The notes beneath the pieces were generated by a model. It made no database searches. It worked only from the letters and a program-made list of their open reading frames with translations, and was not told where the DNA came from. Source: Novosphingobium capsulatum NBRC 12533 (GTDB lineage Bacteria; Pseudomonadota; Alphaproteobacteria; Sphingomonadales; Sphingomonadaceae). Taken from it: 64,000 nucleotides of DNA. The position numbers and the translations under genes were made by a program. Position 1 is the first letter of the stretch, and each line of letters starts with the position of its first letter. The DNA lies in contig NZ_BCYV01000022.1 in NCBI RefSeq assembly GCF_001598375.1, positions 1 through 64,000 of the forward strand, read 5' to 3'. This document shows, in pieces, positions 50,836-58,722 of the stretch.

Positions 50836-51501
50836 TTACTTCTTCTTTTCGGGCGCCACCGAGATGCGCACGGTTTCCCCGTTGTGACCGGGGAAATCGG
50901 TGAACATCGCGTCCACCAGGTTGGGCACCAGATAGGGCAGGCGGTTGGAGGTGGAGGCCGCCTGGGCCTTGCCCTCGAACACGCGCTTGCCGTCGCTGCG
51001 GCGCTCGATCTTCATGTCGATGCCGCTGGTATAGACGGTGACCACGTCGACGCCGCCAAAGCCCGGGCCCCACAGCGGATCATACCAGCCGTAACCCCAG
51101 CCGCGCCGGCCCCAGAAACCGCCATAGGGGCGGCCATAGAAGCCGGGACCATACCACGGACCCCAGAACGGATCATAGGCGCCGGTCGAGCGCACGTGCT
51201 CGCGGCCCTGGTCCACGCCATAGCCGAACTTGACCACGAGGTCAGAGGTCTGCGGATCACCCTGGACATAGCCGAGGCTGGCCATCTTGGCGGCCACCAG
51301 GCCGGCATACTGCGAAAATTCAAGACCGCCCTGGTCACGCGGATCTTCCGCCACCACGGCAAAGGTCTGCCCGGCAGGGGCCGGCAGTTCGCGCTGGAAG
51401 CGGGAAACCTTGGCGTCGAAATTGGTGGCACAACCCGACAAGGCCAGAAGAAGGGGAGCAGCCAGCAAGGCAAGTTTGCCGGCCCGAAGCATCTTGGTCA
51501 T
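50836..51501 (-). CDS. DUF4136 domain-containing lipoprotein
   Basis: The 221-residue protein has a lipobox (LLLALSGC) and should be a lipid-anchored envelope protein. The ends of the domain match DUF4136 (FQRELPAPAGQTFAVVAEDP and the SLGYVQGDPQTSDLVVKFGY segment). The middle (about 108-150) is an insert rich in glycine, tryptophan and tyrosine (GPGFYGRPYGGFWGRRGWGY). Function is unknown. It has its own terminator and a 212-bp gap to the trpS 3' end. Confidence 0.82.
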   Translation of the reverse strand: MTKMLRAGKLALLAAPLLLALSGCATNFDAKVSRFQRELPAPAGQTFAVVAEDPRDQGGLEFSQYAGLVAAKMASLGYVQGDPQTSDLVVKFGYGVDQGREHVRSTGAYDPFWGPWYGPGFYGRPYGGFWGRRGWGYGWYDPLWGPGFGGVDVVTVYTSGIDMKIERRSDGKRVFEGKAQAASTSNRLPYLVPNLVDAMFTDFPGHNGETVRISVAPEKKK

Positions 51502-51651
51502 TACTATCGACTCCTTATGCGCACCGGTGTCCCCAATCCCCGGCGCCGGTCGTGTGTTAGCACGACGAAATGATGCCTGCGAGGGGCTGAATGGAGCTTG
51601 AATGATAACGCACAGGACCGTGAAATGCTCCGAAATCCAGGGAGATGAATG

Positions 51652-51683
51652 AAAGGGCGCCCCTCGTCAAAGGAGCGCCCTTT
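51652..51683 (-). terminator. Terminator after trpS
   Basis: AAAGGGCGC pairs with GCGCCCTTT around a 14-nt loop, about 31 bp past the trpS stop on the minus strand. The arms begin and end in A/T runs. Confidence 0.75.
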
Positions 51684-51713
51684 CTGTCTAGCAGACCTTG
51701 GCCGCGTGTTGGT

Positions 51714-52730
51714 TCAGCGCACCAGGCCCAGCGCGGCATAGGCCGCGTCGAGCGTCGGCACCGCCAGGCTGCGCGCCTTTTCCGCGCCGCGCGCCAGGAT
51801 CGCGTCGAGCGCGGCGCGGTCTTCGCGCAGCGTGCGATAGCGTTCGGCCATCGGCGCCAGCTTGCTTACCAGCAGTTCGCCCAGCGCCGGCTTGAACTGG
51901 CCAAAGCCCTGGCCGCCGAACTGCGCCAGCACGCCCGCCACATCGGTGCCGGCCATCGTGGCATAGATGCCCACCAGGTTGCGTGCCTCGGCCCGGCCTT
52001 CCAGCCCGGCCGCTTCGCTCGGCAGCGGCTCGGGATCGGTCTTGGCCTTCTTCACCTTCTGCATGATGGTGTCGGCGTCATCGACCAGGTTGATCCGGCT
52101 CATGTCCGAAGGATCGGACTTGCTCATCTTGGCCGTGCCATCGCGCAGGCTCATGATCCGCGCCGCTTCGGGCGGGATGATCGGATCGGGCAACGTGAAG
52201 ACGGGCGCGTCTTCGCTGGCAAAGTCGTTGTTGAACTTCTGCGCAATGTCGCGCGCCAGTTCCAGGTGCTGCTTCTGGTCGTCGCCCACCGGCACGTGCG
52301 TGGCCTGGTACAGCAGCACGTCAGCCGCCTGGAGCACGGGATAGGTGAACAGCGCCACCGAGGCACCTTCGCGGTTCTTGCCCGCCTTGTCCTTCCACTG
52401 CGTCATGCGGTTGAGCCAGCCCATCCGCGCCGTGCCGTTCAAAAGCCATTGCAGCTCGGCATGGGCCGGCACCTGCGCCTGGTTGAACAGGATCGAGCGA
52501 TCCGGATCGATCCCGCACGATACCAGCGCGGCGACCATTTCGCGCGTGTTGGCACCCAGCTGGGCCGGTTCGTGCGGCATGGAAATGGCGTGCAGATCGG
52601 CCAGGAAATAGAGGCAGGTCGCGCCCTTGGCGGTCCATTCGTCCTGCATCGCCACCCAGTTGCGGATCGCACCCAGGTAGTTGCCGAGGTGAAGATTGCC
52701 GGTGGGCTGAATGCCGGAAACGATACGCAT
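51714..52730 (-). CDS. trpS: Tryptophan-tRNA ligase
   Basis: The 338-residue class I synthetase charges tRNA-Trp. The HIGH-type motif is HLGN (residues 14-17, TGNLHLGNYLG) and the KMSKS loop is at 201-205. The start at 52730 gives MRIVSGIQPTG, the normal N-terminus. It is the last gene of the secB-murJ-trpS operon; the murJ stop lies 13 bp upstream. Length and sequence are standard. Confidence 0.95.
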   Translation of the reverse strand: MRIVSGIQPTGNLHLGNYLGAIRNWVAMQDEWTAKGATCLYFLADLHAISMPHEPAQLGANTREMVAALVSCGIDPDRSILFNQAQVPAHAELQWLLNGTARMGWLNRMTQWKDKAGKNREGASVALFTYPVLQAADVLLYQATHVPVGDDQKQHLELARDIAQKFNNDFASEDAPVFTLPDPIIPPEAARIMSLRDGTAKMSKSDPSDMSRINLVDDADTIMQKVKKAKTDPEPLPSEAAGLEGRAEARNLVGIYATMAGTDVAGVLAQFGGQGFGQFKPALGELLVSKLAPMAERYRTLREDRAALDAILARGAEKARSLAVPTLDAAYAALGLVR

Positions 52731-52743
52731 GGAACGTCTTGCC

Positions 52744-54330
52744 TTACGATTTGTTGGCGGGTGCCGCGCGACGGCGGCGGGTGAGCAGCGCGAGGTCTTC
52801 GCGCGTGAACGCCCCCAGGACGAGGGTGGCGAGGCCATAGACGACCATGCCGGCCATGACCAGCACGGCCAGCGCGCCGATGCGCAAGGCCCAGGTGCCA
52901 TGCACATACGGCATCAGCACGCCCTGCCCGGCCCACAGCACCAGCCCCATGGCCAGGGCGGCCAGCGCCAGACGCGGCGCGCGCCGGCGCAGTTGCGCAT
53001 CCGGGGTGAAATGCCCGCGCTTGCGCAGCGTATGATACAGCATGCCGACATTGACGGTCGAGGCGATCGCGGTGGCCAGCGGTGGCCCCATGTGCTGCAA
53101 CGGCACGATCAGCACCAGGTTGCCCACCAGGTTCACCACCATCGAGATCGTGGCATAACGCACCGGCGTCTTGGTATCGTGCCGCGCATAGAAGCCCGGG
53201 GTCAGCACTTTGACCAGGATATAGCTGGGCAGGCCGATCGAGAAGGCGGCCAGGGCCTGCGCGGTAAAGTGGGTATCAGCGGCGGTATAGCGGCCATAGC
53301 CGAACAGCGCGGCGGCGATCGGTTCGCCGCACAGCACCAGCGCCATGGTCGCCGGCAGCGTCAGCAGCAGGGCCAGTTCCATGCCGCGGTTCTGGGTTTC
53401 CTGCGCCGCGGCATCCTCGCCCGCGCCGAGCTGGCGCGAGATCGTCGGCAACAGGACCGTGCCCAGGCCAATGCCGATCAGCCCGAGTGGCAACTGGTTC
53501 AGCCGATCGGCCATGTAGATATAGGTCACGCTGCCATGCGCCAGCAGCTTGGCCGCCAGCGCGGTGGAAATGACCAGGTTGATCTGCACCGCCCCGGCCC
53601 CGGCTGCAGCCGGCCAGATCAGCGCGAGGAAGGCCTTCACGTCAGGGTTCAGACGCGGTCGGCGCAAACGCAGGCTGATCCCATTTTGCCGGCACGACCA
53701 GTAGAGCCAGGCGAGTTGCAATGCGCCCGAAACCGACACTGCAATCGCCTGGTTGCGCGCGGTCAGTAGCGGATCGCTATTGTGGAACCCGAACAGCGCC
53801 ACGATCTGAGTGATGTTGAGCAGGATCGGCGCGGCCGCGTTGACCCAGAACTTGTGCAGCGAATTGAGAATCCCGCCCAGCAGCGAAACCAGGCTGATCA
53901 GCATGAGATAGGGAATCGTCAGCCGCGAGAGCGACACGGCAAAGGCGAACTGTTCGGACGAAACGCCGTTGAACCCGCCAGACAGCAGCAGCGTGACTGG
54001 CCATGCCAGCACTTCCAGTGCCACGGTCATCAAGATCAGAACCGGCAGCAGAACCGCCAGCGCTTCTTCGGCAAAGCGCAGCCCATCGGGCAGCCCTTGG
54101 CCGGCAGGATCGCCCACCTTCTTGTTGAACATCGGGATGAACGCCGAGGAGAATGCCCCTTCGGCAAACAGCGCCCGAAACAGATTGGGCAGGCGAAACG
54201 CAATAAGGAACGCGTCAGAGGCAAAGCCCGCGCCGACAAAGCGGGCAAACAGGCTGTCGCGCACCAGGCCAAGCACGCGGCTGGCCAGGGTAAGCCCGCC
54301 GATCGTGCCGGTCGCCTTGAGGAGGTTCAT
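52744..54330 (-). CDS. murJ: Lipid II flippase MurJ
   Basis: The 528-residue protein has about 14 membrane segments and belongs to the MVF/MOP superfamily; it moves lipid II across the inner membrane for peptidoglycan synthesis. The N-terminus MNLLKATGTIGGLTLASRVL with the following RVLGLVRDSLFARFVGAG is characteristic. The order secB, murJ, trpS on one strand is common in alphaproteobacteria. The start at 54330 follows the secB stop by 44 bp. The C-terminal tail is short and basic. Confidence 0.92.
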   Translation of the reverse strand: MNLLKATGTIGGLTLASRVLGLVRDSLFARFVGAGFASDAFLIAFRLPNLFRALFAEGAFSSAFIPMFNKKVGDPAGQGLPDGLRFAEEALAVLLPVLILMTVALEVLAWPVTLLLSGGFNGVSSEQFAFAVSLSRLTIPYLMLISLVSLLGGILNSLHKFWVNAAAPILLNITQIVALFGFHNSDPLLTARNQAIAVSVSGALQLAWLYWSCRQNGISLRLRRPRLNPDVKAFLALIWPAAAGAGAVQINLVISTALAAKLLAHGSVTYIYMADRLNQLPLGLIGIGLGTVLLPTISRQLGAGEDAAAQETQNRGMELALLLTLPATMALVLCGEPIAAALFGYGRYTAADTHFTAQALAAFSIGLPSYILVKVLTPGFYARHDTKTPVRYATISMVVNLVGNLVLIVPLQHMGPPLATAIASTVNVGMLYHTLRKRGHFTPDAQLRRRAPRLALAALAMGLVLWAGQGVLMPYVHGTWALRIGALAVLVMAGMVVYGLATLVLGAFTREDLALLTRRRRAAPANKS

Positions 54331-54374
54331 GCGGTGTCCTTCAGGCGACCGGTGAGACTCGGGCGATCAGCGAA

Positions 54375-54902
54375 TCAGGCGTGGCCGGCCGGTTCGGCGG
54401 TCGCCGTGGCCTGGGCCTGGGCCAGTTGCGCCATGTAGAGGCCGTTGAAGTCGATCGGATCGAGCAGCAGCGGCGGGTAGCCGGCGTCGCGCACGGCATC
54501 GGCCACGATGCGGCGGGCAAACGGGAAGACCAGGCGCGGGCCTTCGGCGAACAGGAACGGGTGGGCCTGTTCGTCGGTCACGTTGCGCATGCCGATCAGC
54601 GCGCCATAGGCCAGTTCGATGATGAAGGCGGTGCCCTGCGCACCCTTCGACGTCACGTTGATCTTGAGTTCGATCTCGTGAACTTCGGGCGCCAGGGCGC
54701 GGGCGGCGATGTTGAAATCGACATGGATTTCGGGCGCCTCGGTCCACTGATAGCTTTCCGGCGCATTGGGATTCTCGACAGAGAGATCCTTGATATACTG
54801 GGAAATCAGCCCGATCGCCGGCGAGTTGTCTTCGCCGTTTGAAACCACGCCTTCGGCGCCATCGAGGGAGAGATTGCTGATGATGTTGCCTTCGTCGGCC
54901 AT
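54375..54902 (-). CDS. secB: Protein-export chaperone SecB
   Basis: The 175-residue tetrameric chaperone keeps preproteins unfolded and delivers them to SecA. Family features are IISQYIKDLS-like (GLISQYIKDLSVENPNAPES), the IHVDFNIAARAL strand and LLLDPIDFNGLYMAQLAQAQ near the C-terminus. The extended C-terminal tail (TATAEPAGHA) is usual. It starts at an ATG at 54902. It opens the secB-murJ-trpS operon and diverges from the Tim44-like gene across 370 bp. Confidence 0.93.
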   Translation of the reverse strand: MADEGNIISNLSLDGAEGVVSNGEDNSPAIGLISQYIKDLSVENPNAPESYQWTEAPEIHVDFNIAARALAPEVHEIELKINVTSKGAQGTAFIIELAYGALIGMRNVTDEQAHPFLFAEGPRLVFPFARRIVADAVRDAGYPPLLLDPIDFNGLYMAQLAQAQATATAEPAGHA

Positions 54903-55272
54903 GGTCGCATGCTTTCGTTCGGATGGGGCGCAGGGAACGCGCCGGGTAAACGTGCCCGGCGCCTAGCATTGTGCGCAACGCCCGGCAACAGACTGCGTCT
55001 GGCACGCCAGTCACCCTCTGCCAGCGGTCATTGCACCAAAGGACGGGAACCAACTGCGCGCCTACGCGATTGCAGCGATCAGGCAGCGCACGGGCGCAAT
55101 CCGGGCGACTTCGTCGGTGGGCAACGTCACAACGCGGGAATCCGCCATTGTGCCGTCCACGCGTTGTTCATTTGTAATTCGTACCTATTTGATGCACGAT
55201 CAACCGGTGGCCGGCCGCGCTGCGCAAAACGTGGATCGGCATTCCAAGGCTACCTTTGCGGGACATGTGCGT
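54903..55272. other. Divergent promoter region between secB and the Tim44-like gene
   Basis: This 370-nt region has no convincing gene. The right half (about 55,140-55,200) is less GC-rich and contains TTGTTCATTTGTAATTCGTA, a plausible promoter for the + strand operon. No clear operator was seen. Confidence 0.4.
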
Positions 55273-55953
55273 GTGATTGTTGAGATCGTCATTGTGGCCA
55301 TGATCGCGGCCTTCCTGGGCCTGAGGCTCTATTCGGTTCTGGGCCGTCGCCCCGAACAGAACGAGGAGCCCGTCCGCCGCCGCATCGAACAACCCGATCC
55401 GCAAGGCGCTTCCCGCCCGATGGCGCCGCGCCTGCCCGAAGCCATGGCAACGCCGGCCAACCGCCTGGCGCCCCCGGTGCCCGAGACGCGCGATTTCGAT
55501 GCCGATGCCGAACCGGGCATCCGCGCCATCATCGCGGCCGATCGCCGGTTTGACGTGGGCCTGTTCATGGCTGGCGCCAAGAGCGCCTATGGCATGGTGC
55601 TAGAGGCGTTCTGGCGCGGGAATCGCTCGGAACTCAAGGCGCTGTGCGATGGCGATGTCTTTGCCGGCTTTGCCGATGCGCTCGACGCCCGCGAAGCTGC
55701 TGGTGAAACGCTCGACGCGCGCCTCATCCGCATCGAGGAAGCCCGCATCGTCGGCGCCGAACTCGCCGGCTCCACGGCGCGAGTCACCGTGCGCTTCATC
55801 GCCGATATCGCCACCGTCACGCGCAATGCCCAAGGGCAGGTTGTTGCCGGTTCGCTCAACGATGCGATCGAAAGCCGCGACCTGTGGACGTTCTCGCGCG
55901 ATCTTACCTCGCGCGATCCCGATTGGCTGCTCGACGAAACCGATGAAGCCTAA
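55273..55953 (+). CDS. Tim44/TimA-like membrane-anchored protein
   Basis: The 226-residue protein has an N-terminal membrane anchor (VEIVIVAMIAAFLGLRLYSV) and then RRPEQNEEPV, a linker and a Tim44-like domain (about 90-215; GAKSAYGMVLEAFWRGNRSE, ALDAREAAGETLDARLIRIE and ATVTRNAQGQVVAGSLNDAI). In alphaproteobacteria this family (TimA) is kept next to secB and may help membrane-protein biogenesis. GTG at 55273 is preferred (GGGA 9 nt upstream) over GTG at 55267. The mltA gene follows after 21 bp, then smr. Confidence 0.78.
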   Translation: MIVEIVIVAMIAAFLGLRLYSVLGRRPEQNEEPVRRRIEQPDPQGASRPMAPRLPEAMATPANRLAPPVPETRDFDADAEPGIRAIIAADRRFDVGLFMAGAKSAYGMVLEAFWRGNRSELKALCDGDVFAGFADALDAREAAGETLDARLIRIEEARIVGAELAGSTARVTVRFIADIATVTRNAQGQVVAGSLNDAIESRDLWTFSRDLTSRDPDWLLDETDEA

Positions 55954-55974
55954 GGCATACGTGGGCTGACCGGC

Positions 55975-57222
55975 TTGGGCACTGATCCCGTGGCCTGCGC
56001 CGGTCGCCGCCTCTCCCGAATTTCGCTTGCGCAAAGGGCCGGTCTTGCACTGGCCCTTTCGCTGCTGGCCGCCTGCGTTCCCACCGCGACGCCGCCAGGG
56101 CGCCAGCCTGGTCCACCGCGCACGCCCTCGGGCACTGCCGCTGCGCCGCTCGCCACGGCCGTCAGCGCCGGCTTGGCGCGCGGGCCAGCACCGTCCGCGC
56201 TGGGCCTTGCCCCGGGCAATGCCGGTGCGGCGCTCAACGCGTTCATCACGTCGTGCCCTGGCCTGACCCGGCGCAGCGACAGCAGCGGCCTGACCCAGCC
56301 AACCGATTGGGCCCTTGCCTGCGCGGCCGCGCGCACATGGCCGCGCGACAATGCCACCGCCTTCTTCGACGGCTATTTCGAAACCGCCCGCGTCGGCGAT
56401 GGTGGTACTTTCGTCACCGGCTATTACGAGCCCGAGATCGCTGGTGTGCGCACGCACCAGCCCGGCTTCGACGTGCCGGTCTATGGCGTGCCGGCCGATC
56501 TGGTGCGCGCCCGGCCGGGCGATGCCCCGCCACTGCCCGATGGGCGCCAGCCACTTGGCCGCTATGACGAAACCGGGCAGTTCGTGCCTTATTTCGATCG
56601 CGGCCAGATCGAGGACGGCGCCCTTGCCGGCAAGGGCCTGGAAATCGCCTGGGCGGCCGATCCGGCAGAGCTGTTCTTCCTGCAGGTGCAAGGGTCCGGC
56701 CGCCTGCGCGCGCCCGATGGCAGCGTCATTCGCCTGGGCTATGGCGCCATCAACGGCTGGGACTACACCGGCATCGGCACGGTCATGGCGCAGCAGGGCC
56801 TGATTGGCACCGGCCCCGGCCAGTATCCCGGATCGATGCAGGGCATCCTGCGCTATATCCACGATCACCCGGTGGAAGGCGATGCGCTGATGCGGCAGAA
56901 CCGCAGCTACGTGTTCTTCCGCGAAAACACCCAGCCCGGCGCAATCGGCGCGATGGGCGTGCCGGTCAGCCCGCGCACCACCGTGGCGGCCGATCCGGCT
57001 TTCGTGCCGCTGGGCGCCCCCGTCTGGCTCCAGGTTGATCGCCCGCAGGTCAGCGGGTTGTGGGTGGCGCAGGATACCGGCGGCGCCATCAAGGGGCCCA
57101 ACCGCTTCGACAGCTTCTGGGGGGCCGGCGCCGATGCCCGCCTAACCGCCGGCGGCATGAGCGCACATGGCCAGGCCCTGGTCCTGCTGCCCAAGGGCAC
57201 GCTGGCCCGGCTCGGTCGATGA
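55975..57222 (+). CDS. mltA: Lytic murein transglycosylase A
   Basis: The 415-residue protein is a lipoprotein (lipobox SLLAAC) with the MltA domain (about 125-300; GYFETARVGDGGTFVTGYYE, then LGYGAINGWDYTGIG) and a 3D domain that holds the catalytic aspartate (AQDTGGAIKGPNRFDSFWG). It cleaves glycan strands of peptidoglycan with formation of anhydro ends. Start is uncertain: TTG at 55975 or GTG at 55990, neither with a clear Shine-Dalgarno. Its stop overlaps the smr start (ATGA). The region between lipobox and domain is proline/alanine-rich. Confidence 0.86.
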   Translation: MGTDPVACAGRRLSRISLAQRAGLALALSLLAACVPTATPPGRQPGPPRTPSGTAAAPLATAVSAGLARGPAPSALGLAPGNAGAALNAFITSCPGLTRRSDSSGLTQPTDWALACAAARTWPRDNATAFFDGYFETARVGDGGTFVTGYYEPEIAGVRTHQPGFDVPVYGVPADLVRARPGDAPPLPDGRQPLGRYDETGQFVPYFDRGQIEDGALAGKGLEIAWAADPAELFFLQVQGSGRLRAPDGSVIRLGYGAINGWDYTGIGTVMAQQGLIGTGPGQYPGSMQGILRYIHDHPVEGDALMRQNRSYVFFRENTQPGAIGAMGVPVSPRTTVAADPAFVPLGAPVWLQVDRPQVSGLWVAQDTGGAIKGPNRFDSFWGAGADARLTAGGMSAHGQALVLLPKGTLARLGR

Positions 57223-57809
57223 GGCGCGGTCCGCGCGGCCTGAGTGCCGATGAACTCGTGTTGTGGCGCAAGGTGGCCGATACCGTCACCCCGCTGCATC
57301 CTCCGGCACGCCGTGCGGCGGCGCCAACGCCTGTCGCAGCCCTGCCCGCCGCGAACGAGCCAGCCAGCCCACCGCCGCGCAAGCTCAAGGGCCGCGTGCC
57401 ACCGCCGCGCCCCGCTCCACCGGCACCGGCGCAGCCCGCGCGTCCGCTCCACGCCAATGGCCAAGGGCTCGACGCCAGTTGGGACCGCAAGCTGGCGCGT
57501 GGCACGATTTCGCCCGATGTCTCGATCGATCTCCACGGCCTCAACCTCGACCTGGCGCACGGCCGCCTGCTCGCCAGCCTGGCCCAGGCCCTGGCCATCG
57601 GCGCGCGGGTCATCCTGCTGGTGACCGGCAAGCCACGCCCCCATGGCGATCATGACCTGCGCGGTGAACGGCGCGGGGCGATTCGCGCCAAGTTGCTCGA
57701 TTGGCTGGCGGCCAGCCCCTATGCCGATCGCATCGCCGCGGTGCGCCCGGCCCAGCCCCGTCACGGTGGCGCCGGCGCCGTCTATATCGTGCTGCGCCGC
57801 CCGCGCTGA
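57219..57809 (+). CDS. Smr domain-containing protein
   Basis: The 196-residue protein has a low-complexity proline/alanine-rich N-terminal half and a C-terminal Smr domain (about 100-190) with VSIDLHGLNLDLAHGRLLA, the TGKPRPHG turn and RGAIRAKLLDWL. Smr domains bind nucleic acid and some nick or cleave RNA or DNA at branched or collided sites. The start overlaps the mltA stop (ATGA). It closes the timA-like/mltA/smr operon. Function in this genome is not known. Confidence 0.83.
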   Translation: MRRGPRGLSADELVLWRKVADTVTPLHPPARRAAAPTPVAALPAANEPASPPPRKLKGRVPPPRPAPPAPAQPARPLHANGQGLDASWDRKLARGTISPDVSIDLHGLNLDLAHGRLLASLAQALAIGARVILLVTGKPRPHGDHDLRGERRGAIRAKLLDWLAASPYADRIAAVRPAQPRHGGAGAVYIVLRRPR

Positions 57810-58201
57810 TCGCGGCAAGCCTACGCACTCGTCCTAAGCGCGGGTGCGAATTGCCGCCGCGTCTGCTGCAAGGGACAACCATAAGGCTCCGCGCGTTCCC
57901 CAAGCGCACCCCATTGCCCGTCGCCAACGGACGCGCGGAGTACCTTTTCCCACATCGCCGCCATCGCAGCGCCAGCTGAGCCGCGCAGCGCAACCCGTCC
58001 GCACCAATTGTGCGGCTGGCCAAGAGCGCGCAGGGCGCAGGGCGCAGCCTCAACATTCTTCCATTTTGGAGCAATTGTGTTAACGCGGTCTGGCGCCCTG
58101 CTGCGGCGCACAAATCAAGGCTCCGTAACTTCGCTAAGCACTCGTACTTTAAGTAGTATTTGCGCTTCGTTACGGCACAACAAACGGGTCATGCTCCCCC
58201 C
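57810..58201. other. Intergenic region downstream of smr
   Basis: This 392-nt gap has no protein-like reading frame. It carries a lower-GC patch near 58,120-58,170 with an ACTTTAAGT palindrome, which may be the promoter region of the nuclease gene. No strong terminator hairpin was seen after smr. Confidence 0.4.
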
Positions 58202-58687
58202 ATGAAACGCTCTCCCGCACGCCGTGCCATCGCCTTTTCCGCCATTCTGGTCCTGCTCGGCGGCGGTCCACTGGCCCTGGCCTCGCCCACGCCCTTTGCC
58301 ATGCCGCCTGAAGCGGCGATGCCCCGCGTGGACGAAGAGGCCGGCCATTTTGCCGCCTGCGGCAGCGACCGCCGGGTAACCTGCGTCGTCGATGGCGACA
58401 CGTTCTGGTATCAGGGCACCAAGATCCGCATTGCCGATATCAACGCCCCGGAAATCAGCCACCCCGGCTGCGCTGAAGAAGCGGACCTGGGCGCCAAGGC
58501 CACCGAGCGGCTGACGCAACTGCTCAACGCTGGTCATTTCTCGCTGGTTACCCAGGGGCGGCCGGTCGATCGCTATGGCCGCGCGCTGCGCGTGGTGGTG
58601 CGCAAGGGGCAAAGCCTGGGTGCCCGGCTCGAGGCAGAGGGCCTGGCCGAACACTGGCAGGGCCGGCGCGGAAATTGGTGCAGGTGA
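58202..58687 (+). CDS. Secreted staphylococcal-nuclease-like protein
   Basis: The 161-residue product has a signal peptide (MKRSPARRAIAFSAILVLLG, cleavage after LALA) and an SNase/TNase fold. Catalytic residues are visible: D in VVDGDTFWYQ, R and D-E in IRIADINAPE, and R in VDRYGRALR. It would degrade extracellular or periplasmic nucleic acid. The ATG at 58202 is chosen because it gives a clean signal peptide; there is no good ribosome-binding site. It is followed after 35 bp by the 5'-nucleotidase gene, so the two may act together in nucleotide scavenging. Confidence 0.78.
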   Translation: MKRSPARRAIAFSAILVLLGGGPLALASPTPFAMPPEAAMPRVDEEAGHFAACGSDRRVTCVVDGDTFWYQGTKIRIADINAPEISHPGCAEEADLGAKATERLTQLLNAGHFSLVTQGRPVDRYGRALRVVVRKGQSLGARLEAEGLAEHWQGRRGNWCR

Positions 58688-58722
58688 AACCAGGCGCCTT
58701 CCCGTTGTAATGGCAAGCGGCT

